Below are positions 1 through 11,937 of a stretch of DNA of 64,000 nt, piece after piece. Origin of the DNA: Salarias fasciatus (Eukaryota > Chordata > Actinopteri > Blenniiformes > Blenniidae); assembly GCF_902148845.1 (NCBI RefSeq), contig NC_043758.1, positions 37,615,643 through 37,679,642 on the forward strand, written 5' to 3'. A program made the position numbers and the translations under genes. Under the pieces are notes generated by a model. The model searched no databases, had not been told where the DNA came from, and saw nothing but the letters and a program-made list of their open reading frames with translations. The first letter of the stretch is position 1; each line of letters starts with the position of its first letter.

Positions 1-1685
1 TCAGTAAATAAATACATTTGAAAGAAATACCTGAAAATGCACAGCAATAACACGATAAACAAAACTTTAAAAACACACAAGCTGTGTCAAGACACAGCAT
101 CTTCAGAGTCACATGCTGAACCAAATTAAACAACTCCAGTCATTAGTGTAAATATACTGTAAACAGCTGGCTGTCATTCACCACCACCTTTGATATATAT
201 TATATTTTTTAGTTCCATTAACACAATCAGGATTTATTTCAATTGACTAAATATATGAAAATAGTTTAATCACTGCTAAAATGACATCTTTGACCACCAA
301 TTGAGAAGCAACGTCAAATTATGCTGGAAATACCAAAATCTTAACTTGGCTTCTCTAAAACACTCCCTGGATGTTCTGGAGGCTTCTGTTGGAAAGCTCA
401 GGCAGAGACCTCTGTCTGTGTCGGGGTCTGCTCCGTTTACGCTGCTTTTAAAAGTTTGTGCAGATTGGTGGTGTTACCGCAGCAGCGAATTACCTTCATG
501 CACACATGATGCAGTGTCTTTGTCTGAAGCTGTGAAATAAGTCCACACAGCGCATCTTTACCTGTCCACCATTGCTTTTCCTCTCTCTCTTTCTCTCTCT
601 CGCTCTCTCTCTCTAGCTGCTCTGACATGGCAGTGAAGGGCAGAGCGAGGAGGGAGCGGCGCAGAGCGCGTTAACGAGCGTCTGAGCACTGAAGTGAGCT
701 AAGGTCCGACAGAGAGGCTGTGCTAACTCTGCCAGAGCAGAAAAAAAATATCGATCTCAACGTGCTGGTATCGATCGATACCAATACTAACTTTGGTATC
801 AATAATATCGATATTTGGATCGATCCGCCCACCACGAGCAATCGGACCGCAAGCAATGCAGTTAATGATTATACATTTTCAGCCGCCCCTCCGTCTACAC
901 TGGGCTGGAGCCGGGACTGGCTGCTGTGCAGAGGCAAAGCTTCCACCACGACCCACCTGCCGAGTGGCGGGGCATGCTCTGGCTCTCTGGGGACAGGAGC
1001 TCAACCCAGATCTTGGTCCTATGTAGCCACTGCAGAAGATAGAAACTTGTGGCAGCAAATAGTTCCAATGCTAAGCTGATCTGATGTAGTAACAGCAGCT
1101 GAACACTGCCAGATATTGCCAGAGTACTATGGAATGTTACCTACATGCAGGGGGCAAAGTAAGTCTGCCTGCCTGCCATGATGAGTATTGTACTCTGGCT
1201 TCACTTATCTGCTACGCTGGTTTCCCCGAGTCCCATCTCCTGGTGTCAGCTGGATGTGCTTGTGGCCGACTTCTCCTCCTTCGGTTCAAGACCTCTCTCC
1301 TCAACTGCCACCCCCCTTGCACAGCACAATAGGTTTTTCACTGATGCAGACATTTTTAAACAGGTAACGGAGGCAGTTTTGAAGGAGCAGGATACTGCCA
1401 AGTAAATGGAAGATGTTCCTGCCTCCGTGGAACAGGTGCCTCAGATTTTTAAAATCACCTGACTGGCCAGATATTATTGTTCATGGACCAAAATTGGCCG
1501 AACACTCCTCTATGGCATTCAGGTCTATCAAGCACAGTAACACCATGGCCATTGAACCAGCTTGGTAATGGCCTTTTGAGGCTTCCCCTCCTTGTGGAGG
1601 CTCTCAATGACTGTCTTATGGACATATTTCAAGTCATAAGTATTGAAGTATTTAAGTATTCCCCATAATAGTTAGGGAGGAAGTA
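1..1685. other. No gene recognised; CT-rich and ATCGAT-rich non-coding DNA
   Basis: I see no host gene here. Short open frames exist but have no recognisable domain. A CT-rich simple repeat lies near 580-615. A patch at about 745-830 is rich in ATCGAT and partly palindromic, as in the ends of some fish DNA transposons, but I could not pair two clear termini. Confidence 0.5.
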
Positions 1686-1975
1686 GGTGGGTGGTTGGAG
1701 GCGGGGGGGTCTTTCTCTGCCCCCTTCTGAACTGGTGTGTGGACGTCTGCCTGGGGGCGTGGCTTGGATCACGCTGATCTGTAATCACTCTTTATATTCT
1801 GCATGTGGACTCAGTAGTTACCTTGTTTTCTTGTGGTGGGTTAGACTAATGGTTATCTGTAGTAGGCCTGCCCTGATGCTCTGGTGTAATTTCACACCTG
1901 GATTCTCAATTTGCATGCCACAGTTCTTTACCAGCTATATTCTCCAACAAAAGTCTGTAATAATGTCATGACCAA
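1686..1975 (+). repeat. G-rich interspersed repeat, copy A (short 3' piece)
   Basis: This matches the 3' part of two larger copies near 32.5-32.8 kb and 37.9-38.3 kb. The shared order is a G-rich stretch, the phrase CTGATCTGTAATCACTC or close to it, a stretch around ACTAATGGTTATCTGTAGTAG, and an end at AGCTATATTCTC followed by A-rich sequence. It has no coding capacity. The family is unclassified; an A-rich end suggests retroposition but does not prove it. Confidence 0.65.
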
Positions 1976-2029
1976 TAGTATCAAAGTCAGCACTGAGCTC
2001 TAACAGGACAACGACAGAGACGAGACCTT

Positions 2030-3345
2030 CATGTATCTCTGTGTACAATCTCTTTTCTTTTGTTAAGGTGTGTGTCTGACTTCAACAGAAAAACACACTT
2101 GTGATTCATAAATGTCCAACAGGCTTTTTGTTTGTATAACAGCCTGATAAATATCAGTTATGTGTGATTCTGTTTTATGTTTTGACGTTTATGCATTTGC
2201 AAAGTTGGTTATATTTTTTTGGAAAGGATCAAATTGTTGTATTTATTTTCTGATAAACAATTTAAGATTCTCGACGCTGTTGAAAATGTAATAAATGTAT
2301 TTGTATTGATTATGGTTTTCTATTTGTAAAAGATTAAGTGGTACATGCGCAGTAGCAGTTGCTACACCTTTGAATGCCATCTTTCATTTCATGAGCTCCA
2401 ATGAAGAGCGAGCCAACGAACAGTAAACGAAGCTGAAACTATGAGTGCACTCAGGTTAACAGATTCCTTTTTATTTATTTTTTTTACATTCATCCCGGGT
2501 TTTTTTTGTAACACTGTTTTATTATTTTTCATTTAACAAGATAAATTCATCCCTTTGACTGTTGAGATTAACACAGCATTCAAATTTCATCATTGCGGGT
2601 GTTAGTTCTGATTACTGCCATATTTTCAGACTAAGTTAAGTGTTATATTTTTGTAGCTTTTCTTCCAAGGTATAGCCTGGTAGCCTCTATTCTTTATTCA
2701 GTGAGAATCATGTTACCCGGGACTTTTTTTTTTACAAGTAGATATGTCTTTCACAATTGAATTAGTTCACTTACAGGAGCAGTCAGTTTATCAGAGGGTT
2801 ACATTTAGGTGGCTGTAGAGGAGTCTCAACAGCGCAAGGTCAGATGTGTTGGCATTTTTTAAAATATTATCTGCATATTGAGAAAATGTATTCAACTCAT
2901 CACTTCAAATTGGAAGAAAGTCGGAAAGAGACGTTTTCATAAAAAATGAAAAAATTATGGTTTTAAAATAATCACAATTGTCAGAGAGGTTTGACTTTAT
3001 GTTCATATGTGAGGTTGTAATTTGCATTGTTGTGCAGCCAGGCTGCAATATACTGTACACTGCCACTGATAAATTAGCAATAATATTAAAAACAGACATA
3101 TAAAACTGTGTATTATCATGATATCTTGTGAGTCATATGTGTGATGTGAAGATAATGAAAGGCTGAAATGACAAAACACAACAAAAACCACAATCAAGCT
3201 CTTCTGATACTTGCAGCTTTTTTTTAAAAATAATATATAACTAATATTGAATTATTACAGAAGATGGGTTATTAGAATTTACATGAAATGAGTCATGTCA
3301 AGGACAAAGAGGCATCAAAAGCCCATCCAGAATGCATCAACATCT
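2030..3345. repeat. 3' flank of OR-A, duplicated at 8560-9055
   Basis: Segments of this stretch recur in the same order at 8560-9055. Examples are the sequence around AACAGGCTTTTTGTTTG, the AAGGTCAGATGTGTT segment, the CAGAGAGGTTTGA segment, and the block just downstream of the receptor around GGACAAAGAGGCATCAAAAG. It is the 3' flank, and probably part of the 3' UTR, of the minus-strand receptor at 3424-4350. The second copy is shorter and diverged. Confidence 0.7.
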
Positions 3346-3423
3346 GTACACAGAGAGGACCAGAGGATGCTTTTCTCAACATGTGAGGGAAAGTGCAGAA
3401 ACCTTTCAAGCACAGTCAGAATT

Positions 3424-4350
3424 TCAGTGAAAACATCGTTTCCCTCTAAAACCGAGGAGAGCGTAATGTTTCAGTGCAAGATAAAAGCTCTCATCTCTGA
3501 GGCCGTACACCAGAGGACTCAGACATCTGGAAGCAAGATAAAACACAATGTAATTGAAGTACCTGATAATTACGAATACTTTCTTATTAATTTTAAACAC
3601 AGCGTTTTCTATGAATGGACACCACAGCTGGATGAGACAGAGCAGCAGCTGGAAAGCATGAAGGACCACAGTCTTGATGCCTTTCCAAACCGACTTCTTA
3701 TCCTCCCCTGATGCAGTTTTAGCTACTTTCATTATCTGCACATAACAATATATAACAGTGATGCACATGTTTATAAAGTAGAACTCATTTATCACTGCCA
3801 GGAGTTCATTTTGCCACCTGTGGAAAATAAAGATATTTAGAGTGCAGATGGCGTTTTGTTGGTAAAAACTCAGCGGGGCCGATGCAAAGACGATGGCAAA
3901 CGTGATGATGGAGGGAAGAGAGCTGAGGCCGTGAATGATGAGGATGCAGTTCAAAGTGCTGCGTGGGGAGCACAGCTCTGCGTGTCTCAGAGGCATGCAG
4001 ATGGCCACGTAGCGCTCCAGGCTCATCGCCGTCAGAGTGAATGGAGTGACCAGCGTGTACAAAATTGACAAAATGACTAAAATGCAACACAATCCCATTG
4101 GAATCTTGAAATTGAAGAAGACCTGTAAGAGCATGACATCTGTCAGAACAAGGATCAGACAGTCAGACATTAATGTGGTGGCAAAAAAAATGTAGCGCAT
4201 GGTGGTGTAAAAAACTTCCTTCATGAAAAAGGTTGTGAGCAGCACAATGTTGATGAAAAGGAAAACAGCTATCAGAACCTGAACTAAAATAACTTCCTCA
4301 TTAATCGTTCGAAAGGGTTGACCCACCACCGATGAGCTGTTATTAGCCAT
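3424..4350 (-). CDS. Teleost odorant receptor OR-A (OR131-2-like)
   Basis: A 308-residue seven-transmembrane receptor of the fish odorant receptor group usually named odorant receptor 131-2-like. It would sit in the ciliary or microvillar membrane of olfactory neurons and signal through a G protein; the ligand is unknown. Visible marks: MANNSS start with an N-glycosylation site, the PLRHAELCS stretch after TM3, an ERY triplet (about residues 112-114) in place of DRY, cysteines before TM3 and in extracellular loop 2 (about 169), and SPLVYG in TM7. The coding region is one exon, normal for the family. It is clearly more distant from OR-B, OR-C and OR-D than those are from each other. It looks intact. 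On the coding strand TTTTCACAG lies 14 bases upstream of the ATG and is a good splice acceptor. Confidence 0.95.
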   Translation of the reverse strand: MANNSSSVVGQPFRTINEEVILVQVLIAVFLFINIVLLTTFFMKEVFYTTMRYIFFATTLMSDCLILVLTDVMLLQVFFNFKIPMGLCCILVILSILYTLVTPFTLTAMSLERYVAICMPLRHAELCSPRSTLNCILIIHGLSSLPSIITFAIVFASAPLSFYQQNAICTLNIFIFHRWQNELLAVINEFYFINMCITVIYCYVQIMKVAKTASGEDKKSVWKGIKTVVLHAFQLLLCLIQLWCPFIENAVFKINKKVFVIIRYFNYIVFYLASRCLSPLVYGLRDESFYLALKHYALLGFRGKRCFH

Positions 4351-4369
4351 AACTGAGATGTTAACTGTG
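4351..4369 (-). promoter_or_regulatory. Likely 5' UTR splice acceptor of OR-A
   Basis: On the minus strand a pyrimidine-rich stretch ends in TTTTCACAG at about 4365, followed by 14 bases and the ATG. The three other receptors have an equivalent site. This implies a non-coding first exon further upstream, known for many vertebrate odorant receptor genes; I cannot place that exon. Confidence 0.55.
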
Positions 4370-5095
4370 AAAACTGAAGAACATCAAGCAGTGCAGTTAA
4401 TACAGCTAAACACAGAGAGTGATCATCCAGAAAGCAGGAGTGACTGTTAAAATCATTTCACTTGATAACCACAAATACTTTTCAAAGTAAAAGAATTTAA
4501 CAACATACAACAGTGGCATTCAGCATAAAGACACACTAAAAGTACAGACACACATGACACAAAAGACAGACACACATGATGGCTTAATGCTCCTGACGGG
4601 AGTGTGCTGTGAAGAAGGCTGTGCATGAACGCTTAAGAAAAAGCGACACTGACGCAACACAGAGTCATGAAAGGTTTCAGCAAACTCATCTGTTACTCTT
4701 TAGAGACTAAAGTTACACTTGAGACGTGTTGTTTTGATGATGGCAGCCTTGTTTTTGTACACAGAAAGACACAGACTAACTTGAAATGCTTTAGCTGGAA
4801 AAAAATTGTGAGGACTTCAGCATTGCTTCTGTCAGACATTCAACACTGCATCTTTTTGATTGAATTTTATACTCTTAATGGAAAATAAAGAGAGAGAAGG
4901 ATCATACAGGGACACTGAGCACAAAGCAGACGAATAAGGAAATCTACTCACTGTGGATTTTATTTGGGCAGGAATCCCAGATCACAAACTTCCTTATCCA
5001 GTATAGTGTCAAAATTAACAGAACTTAAAAGATGTTCCTGATCTGAGAGATATTACACAGATGAAAGATAGCACTCCTGTAGGCTTGGCTAATGT
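4370..5095. other. OR-A upstream region, no gene seen
   Basis: This is the 5' flank of OR-A on the minus strand. No coding region or classified repeat is recognised. The proximal flank loosely resembles that of the other receptors (order of bases, AG-rich stretch) but is not alignable by eye over its length. Confidence 0.5.
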
Positions 5096-5612
5096 AGGCG
5101 TCAGCCAATAAGCCTTTCTTAACCTGAATATTCGCAATAACTCGGTTGCGCAAAGTCATGTAAACACGTGCAAACACCCAAACATGCTCATATTCCGGTT
5201 TTTAAAAACCCGAATAGTTTAACTGCTACTAAGTAAATATAATGTGCAGAAACTATCGTTCAGTTCTTCTCTTTTACTGAAAAAACGGTGCATCGCATCA
5301 ATGAACATATTACCAGTCTAGCCAGCTAACACTCTCTTTCTTACATCGTGCAGGGAGAGCCTGTGGGCCCTTCTTCTTCTGTGGTGTCTGTGTAAAATAC
5401 TGTTGAACATGCAAACAGCACACCTAGTGGCATGAAGTGCAAATGCAGTCATGATGTTGTCTGGGCACCCAGACAAGGTTTGAATGGGGAGATCCTGATC
5501 ATGTAAACAGGAGTAACTCTGTCTGTTTAAGCATGTAAACGGGTTATTCCAAACGATTCAGAAACCGGAATATTGACCTTGACCTGAATATTGACTGCAT
5601 GTAAACGTAGTC
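5096..5612. mobile_element. MITE relic with CATGTAAAC-type ends
   Basis: The right end reads CTGCATGTAAACGTAGTCA, a terminus seen in several fish non-autonomous DNA transposons. GTAAAC words recur inside (near 5160, 5508, 5533). A matching left terminus was not found, so the element is probably truncated. Class not assigned. Confidence 0.4.
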
Positions 5613-5647
5613 ATGGTTCCCCATCCCATGGCAGCCCATCTCTAAAG

Positions 5648-5785
5648 GCCAGCACACACTACAGGATGACCGGGCCGAATTTCGCCCCGATCTTCTCCTC
5701 CTGACTGAAGCCGACAAGGTCCCATTGTCGGGAGTATGCAAATGAGCTTGGATCCGATCTTCGTGTAGTGTGCAGTATATTCCGA
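5648..5785. mobile_element. Small DNA-transposon fragment with CACACTAC ends
   Basis: GCACACACTACAGGAT near 5650 and ATCTTCGTGTAGTGTGCAG near 5760 form an imperfect inverted repeat about 100 bp apart. This is typical of a short non-autonomous DNA transposon. No flanking target duplication was resolved. Confidence 0.4.
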
Positions 5786-5934
5786 GAGATTTTTTCCAGT
5801 CGCAGCTGCTCGGAAGGCATCGGACAGGGAAATCGTAGATAATAAACATGAATATAAGTATGTGAAATATATTCATTGAAATATATGAGAGGGCAGGAGG
5901 AAGAGGGAACCACTGTGCTGCCTTTCCCTCTCCT

Positions 5935-8505
5935 GAACTTCAGTTAGACCTTGTTGGCCCCAAGGTCATACGTCTACTTTCTAGGGGAAGTCCACCACCT
6001 TTTCCCTCAGCTTATTGCATCGACATTGTCTTGTAACCTGCTGAGTGACACTGTTGGTGTAACTCGGCTGTGTTTGGCAAAGACAGAATTCGCACTTCCT
6101 CCACTCCCATCGGGGGGCGTCTTACAGGAGGACAGAAGGAAGAGGGGGCTGCCATGTGGCCATCCCTTCTCCTGGATGTAGCTCAAGCTAAGTGACTAGC
6201 CTGGTGGTCTTGCATCTGCTGCGTAGGAGGCGAACGTTCCCTTCCCTCAGCTTATCACAATGACCCTGTCTTGACCTACCGAGCCCGGGCCTGTGACTGG
6301 TGAAGGCTGCATTCCACCTTTTCCCAGGCTTATTGGCACCAATTATGTCTACTGAGTGACATTGTTGGTGTCAGCTCAAACAGTGGATGTTGAATCTGGC
6401 ATTCACGCCCCCGGCTCCTATCATATGGCATCTCTCGCGGGAGGGCAAGAGGATCAGGGAGTCGCCGGGCGGCCGCTCCCCCTCCTGTCCATAACTTCAG
6501 CCAAGCACTTAAAATTCAGTCGACCCTGAGCTGTGAGTTTTGTGCATGTCCCTCTGGGGCTCCGAGGGACTTGAGGAGCGGATATTGAGCTCCCAGGGCC
6601 TGTCATTATTGCTCTCCTGAATGGGGTGGTCGGACGGATCCTGTTTGGATGCCAAGTGGCACCGTCACTGGAAGCTCAGGGTACTGCAGCAGTGCCTCCT
6701 GGTTCTGGCCCGTGGAAAGAGAGGACTTTGTGTAGAGAGCGTCCCATTAAGAGACTGTCACCATTGATGCCAGTCTCTTGAGGTGGTGTGTTGTCAGCCC
6801 ACACAAGGCTTTTCTGTGACAGTGGTCTGTGCAGGGCAGCACAGATCATATTGGCGCGATTGGAGCTACAAGTAGTACACCTTGCCCTCAAATGCCTCTT
6901 GGCCATGTCTGAGAGGAAGGAATGAGCTTGTACAGCCAGATGCTACTGAGGACATCTTCCACATCTACCACCAGGGCACCACCAGGTCCATCCAGTTGTT
7001 GTAGGTCTTGCAGCGTTGTTGGGCTGTGACCTGTCTAGCTGGCCTGCGGGTCCTGTGTTGGCAAGGGCCTGAACTCACTAGCGAACTCACTCTGCTATTG
7101 GAAACTTCCACTAGGAGAGTGGTGCCTCCACCTTGGGGTGGTGCACATAATTTGGGGTTGCTTCAGAGGAACCGACCTATTGTTGGCTTGTGTTCCTCTG
7201 AGGAGAACAACCAGCCTCTGAGCCCGAAGGCACTCTCACATTCTTTTTAGCCACTTCCTCTGATCTGACACACCCCAGGAGGTGCAAACCTCACCAGCTC
7301 CGCTTACATGTGTGACTATTGGAAGGCCCTTTTGCTGCTGAGCAGCTGTACGGAGCCTGTAGCCTTAATGACAGAGCGCCGTCCGCCTGGTTGCAGTCCG
7401 ACTGTTGGTGAAAGTTGTTCAGTAGTGCAGCATATTCAAGACAGACCCGGTGCTTTCTCGGTCCTGGACATGACCTTACGTCGACTTTCTCCAGGGTTTC
7501 TGAGGCTTTACCCAAAAAGCCCCATGGGCCCCAGCAAGAGACCTACACTTGGTGCTGGAGGGCTCATGCTAGCCTCCCTGGGAGCCCTTGGCAACAGCGG
7601 AACTGCAGTGGGTGCCACACAAGACTACATTCTACTGGTCATTGCCATGGCGAAACATGTGGGTGGAGTACACGCTTTGTCTATCAGCATATTATTCCTG
7701 AGGTGCCGTCCGGATGTTAGGGGTGCCACTCTAAGTCCAACTACTGCCATTTTACCAAAGGTGCTGTCGGGTCTACAGGCTGTTCAGCCTATGAGGCTTG
7801 CACGATATGGCTCTCCATTGAGCGTTCCCTGAGACAGAGGAACTGCTGTGTCCAGTAAGAGCCCTGGGACGCTATATTGATGCTTCTATGGGAATTCACA
7901 CCTCCGAACAGCCTTGGTCTGTTACGGAGGCCCTGACAGAGGCTCTGCTCTCTCCAAGCAGCGCTCATCCCACTGGATCATGGATATCATTCACCATTTT
8001 TGTCAGGTGGCGAACCGCCCTCTACCATTAGGTGTGTGCTGCCACTCCACCAGAGCGGTGTCCACACCTTGGGCCACTCTGAGGGAAGTAACGCTGAAGG
8101 TCATGTATGCTCCTGGATGACATTGGCACCTTTTTCTGGGTTGTGCAGCATGAACGCCATCACTCCCCATCCAATGGGTGTGGTCCGTGGCTCTGCAGAG
8201 GTTTCTCAGTGAGATTAGTCTCTGGGATTCCTCATGACTACACTGGTATACAGTTCCATGAATCCCAGCTGACCGCCAGAGTGCTCTGTCACACAGAATC
8301 CTTGAGATCACATGAGAAGCATCTCTAGGAGCCAAACCTGGGCTTGGACACAAGAATTTGTTGTTGTTCCTGGGTCACCCAGGGGTCACAAGTGACGCTA
8401 TTAGTATACATACTTGAACTGTGCATGCGTGAAGGAAACATTCAGTGATTTCAGCACCACCTTCTGGCGCTCATCTGGGATTCATAGAACTGTAGTTGCA
8501 TTCGT
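5935..8505 (+). mobile_element. DIRS/Ngaro-like tyrosine-recombinase retrotransposon relic
   Basis: An old, broken copy. A stretch around 7650-8120 resembles the tyrosine recombinase of fish Ngaro/DIRS elements (an ATLSPTTAILPKVLS-like stretch, then SKQRSSHWIMDII and LGVCCHSTRA, which matches the family's LGVRAHSTR region). The right end, CTGGCGCTCATCTGGGATTC followed by GTAGTTGCATTCGTAAC, is like known ends of these elements. It carries many breaks and no usable frame. The left boundary is uncertain. It lies between OR-A and the orphan receptor flank at 8560. Confidence 0.6.
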
Positions 8506-8559
8506 AACTCTCATTTTATCTGCATATTTAATGCTTTAGATGACCCTTTCTGTATTTTA

Positions 8560-9055
8560 CTGACATCTCTGTGTATAATCTCTTTTCTTTTGCTATCGTG
8601 TGTCAGTGATTTCAAAGGAAAAATACATTTGTGATCCAAAAATATGCAACAGGCTTTTTGTTTGGGTGGGTACAGAGGAGTCACAAACAGAGCAAGGTCA
8701 GATGTGTTTGCACTCCTATTTAATTATCTGCATATTAAGGAAATGTATTAAACGCATTACTTTTTGAAACTTGCAGAAAGTCCAAAAGAAATGTGTTTTA
8801 TAGCATATGAAATGGCTCTAATAAACTAATTGTTACTGTCAGAGAGGTTTGATTTTATGTTCATCTTCGAGGTTGTAATTTGCATTTTTGTGAAGCCAGG
8901 TTGTAATATACTGTACATTGCTCCTAACAATTTTTAAATAATATATAACAAAAATATCCATTATCATACAGACAAGAAGGGTTATTACGATTTGTATTAA
9001 TGTATTATCAAAGACAAAGAGACACCAAAAAGCCCATTCAGAACACATCAATGAG
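8560..9055. repeat. Orphan copy of the OR-A 3' flank (receptor missing)
   Basis: This aligns by eye with parts of 2030-3345, in the same order and orientation, up to the block that lies 80-130 bases beyond the OR-A stop codon. To the right of 9055, where a receptor should follow, the sequence is unrelated. It is best read as the remains of a further tandem receptor unit whose coding part was lost. Confidence 0.6.
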
Positions 9056-9339
9056 AGGTTTTGCAGAGATTATGTCCCGCGCTGAAGCTCCATTGCCGTG
9101 GCCCCCGCTAAGTGCGGCTACATCGGTTGGACCTAAATAACTTCTGGAGGACTCCGAGCTGCACGATGTTTGTCTGAGTGAGTATATGAGCATGCACACA
9201 CCTATAAATAAGGTCCAGATGTCAAAAAACCGAAGTTGCCCTTTAACTATGAAACAATAACACAAGTGATTCCAAACATTATTTTTACTGACAATAAAGT
9301 AAAACCAAACACACAATTCTATCCAGTTATATATAGAAT

Positions 9340-9340
<1 letters not shown>

Positions 9341-9412
<72 letters not shown>
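9341..9412. repeat. (GT)n microsatellite followed by a G-rich run
   Basis: About 36 uninterrupted GT units, then an imperfect G run to about 9437. Open frames through it are artefacts. Confidence 0.95.
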
Positions 9413-9415
<3 letters not shown>

Positions 9416-9639
9416 GGGGGAGGGGGGAAGGGGGGGGCGGAATTCAAATCTTGAGGAATTAATAGCTGACAGTCAAACACTACAATCAAAATGTCAGATC
9501 AGAGGAATATGTGTTCCACATGTGGTCAATGAGACAAAAGAGGGGTGAGGGAGCGGCCTGTTTTCCTCTGTCAGTGTGTGAACGCCAACTCAAAATAAGT
9601 TTATATGATCTGTGTTATACATCTTTTCAAATCATGCAG

Positions 9640-9950
9640 ACAGAGTTTAATTCCGTATATAATGCCCCTGTTGAGATGGGCACAGGAGTACACATTACAG
9701 TTTGGTAGTGAGATGGTGGAGGTTGTGAATAATGTCAAATCTCTGGGACTCCAAGTTACCAAGGACTTCTTCTGGACTATCAACACGTAGTGAAGAAGGC
9801 AGGGAGCTCAAGTACTCCAGTCTTTCTCCTCAGATCCTGTTGGTGAACTGCTATAGGAAGTGGAGAGCATCCTCTGTCGGGACATGAAGACTGACTCTGT
9901 GACTTACAGATGTCAGTATTTATTACTGCATTCATGGCAGTCATAAAATC
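9640..9950 (+). mobile_element. LINE fragment, CR1/L2 group
   Basis: Broken frames give a stretch like VKSLGLQVTKDFFWTINT, which corresponds to the [16 protein letters not shown] region of the LINE at 46.9-50.1 kb, after the reverse transcriptase core. It is short, diverged and without tail. The rest of 9414-10298 holds nothing I recognise. Confidence 0.5.
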
Positions 9951-10298
9951 AAGAACAGATTATTATTGCGATTATTTCAAGAGTGTTTCATTCATGAGAT
10001 CAGCTTGGTATTGAAGACTATTTGCTGTTGAATGGATATGCTCAATGCAACACTGAGGAATTAAAGATAGACACTCCAAATAAATGAGCATTGCTCAAAG
10101 AGTTAAACTTTTCTGTACTTAAGCGGTGACTGTCTTACTTTGTCATTCACTTTGTCTGTTATTAAAGAAAATAAATAAATAAACATACTCATAACTTATG
10201 TTTTGTACCCAGCTCTTTCATTGATTTAGTGATTCTCAACAAATGGGATTGCTTCACATATTTATGAATGTTCAATCAAAAAGTTCCACTTCGTCTGA

Positions 10299-10365
10299 GA
10301 GTCAGTGTGAAAGTTTAGTGAACCAAACTTTATCAGTTTGGTTCACTAAACTTTCACACTGACTC
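10299..10365. repeat. Perfect 31-bp hairpin with 5-nt loop
   Basis: Positions 10299-10329 are the exact reverse complement of 10335-10365, separated by TTATC. It stands immediately left of the duplicated block at 10380-10990. It could be a foldback made by template switching, or a hairpin transcript source; nothing indicates transcription. Confidence 0.9.
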
Positions 10366-10379
10366 AAACCTAATATATG

Positions 10380-10990
10380 TGGATAAACTACATATTTCAG
10401 CTGACCTCTTTGAATGTTTTTGTATTTCTTTTCAGGTCCAAAAGTTTGTGCCAAGAAAAGTCATGTTCTATCAAACTTTTCTAATATGATCTTATTTGTT
10501 GTTCTCACTCCATAGGCAATAAACAGATGCAACATGGGAGATTATTGCACATAACATCCCGCTTTGTTACTAGAGTTTCCTTTTCTCACTGTGACTTAGA
10601 CTCCAAAGAAAACATTATGGCAAACAAGTTGATCTCCTCTACTTCTCTCTGGCAAATTAATTCCTTTGACACTCATTACCAGTAGTGCTAAACCAGTCCA
10701 TCAAATATTAATGAAATCCCCTCGAGGTTTTCATCATGACATGGGTGACAAAACAGAAATACAACTCTTGCAGTGTTTGCAACAATTATCTGTTTTATCA
10801 ATATTATTATAGTCAAGTTTCTTTTTTTTAATGATTTATCCATTCAGGTGTAAAGAAGCGGCTTCAGGACTGCAGGCTCTGTCTGAAACTGATGCAAAAC
10901 AAATTCCTTTGGCTTCCAGTCATTTTATTATTTCACATTTTTTAATTCATGCTTAATCAGGCAGTTTACATCAAAACATTTTCTTCAAGA
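10380..10990. repeat. Duplicated block, copy 1 (partner at 20945-21610)
   Basis: Long stretches match 20945-21610 in the same orientation, including TTAGACTCCAAAGAAAAC, ATTATGGCAAACAAGT and the segment ending near AAATCAAAACATTTTCTT. No coding region. It fits inter-receptor DNA copied along with a tandem receptor unit. Confidence 0.75.
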
Positions 10991-11284
10991 TGAAGTAAAG
11001 GAAATATGAGGAAATAAACACAAGATGGCCAAAACTAAGATTGAGTGGGGAAAATAGTTTAATATTAAGATTTTTTGAGAACAACTTTCATTTCTGAGGA
11101 ATTTCTGACAGGAACATTTCTTCTGGCCTTTCAAATTACAGCAGTAAAGTCCGAGCTTGCACCCCCTCTTCACGGCTCTTGATTGTTTCTGTTTCGCAGA
11201 TTATCTTAGCAGAAGTGACTGCACAGACATGGACATTGCTTAGTTCAAATCCATTGCTTCAAGATCTTGAAGGGAGTATGAAGA

Positions 11285-11530
11285 ACGACTTTTCTTTCTG
11301 TGGCTTTCCGGGTGATTCTCTCCCTCAATTCAAATCCAGACTCAAAACTCATCTGTTTCAATCTGCATATCATCTGTGACCTCTCTCGTTCTTTTCACTT
11401 TGTTGTGTTATATTGTCTGTTGTTGTATTTATTTGTAAAGTGTTTTTATCTCTATTGTAAAGCGCCCCTGAGTGCCCAGAAAGGCACTTTGAAATTAAAT
11501 GTATTATTATCATTATCATCATCTCAACTA
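11285..11530 (+). mobile_element. L2-type LINE 3' end
   Basis: A short frame ending LPQFKSRLKTHLFQSAYHL matches the C-terminus of the L2 reverse-transcriptase protein, and the sequence ends with an ATT/ATC-rich tail after a GAAATTAAATG-like stretch. This is a 5'-truncated insertion of the usual kind. Confidence 0.65.
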
Positions 11531-11539
11531 TTGGCTCAC

Positions 11540-11912
11540 CACCATGTCGATGAATCTGGTGAAGTTGCTGACATGAAGGCGTTCAGCATGCTGCAGCTGG
11601 CTAGCTCCGCTGGCTGCACACGTGTTCGAGTATTGAATCACCCCATGAGCTCCGCTTTCAACCATCCAGCGTTGTGCTGATTCCACCGCATCTTTTTGAA
11701 TGTCTGCATCAGAAAGTTTGAGAATGCTGAGCGCGGTCAACAGCAACGTGCGCGCAAAGGTAAGCACTACGAGATCGCACATGCTCGCTCCAGGCATTTG
11801 ACAGGCGTTTTCTCTGGAAGAGCGCGTGGAATGGTCTGGCGCATGTGCATCATTCAAGCACTGACAGTCGTTGGTCTCTAAATTCCAGGAAGATCATCCA
11901 TGCCACCTTTAA
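11540..11912 (+). mobile_element. TTAA-type MITE, right half, with mini-exon
   Basis: The right end reads CCACCT followed by TTAA, as in the complete element at 22338-22773, and the inner segment ATGGTCTGGCGCATGTGC is shared with it. The left end is not clear because it abuts an L2 tail. Inside, an ATG at 11724 opens 12 codons that stop at a consensus splice donor (AAAG, then GTAAGC at 11760). Confidence 0.55.
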
Positions 11913-11937
11913 ACCCCAACTCAGTGTCACAAACTAA

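Noticed and set aside
9341-9412. CRISPR-like or satellite array
   Set aside because: Repeats in the window are simple (GT)n, (AT)n or (ATC)n arrays without spacers, and the genome is animal.
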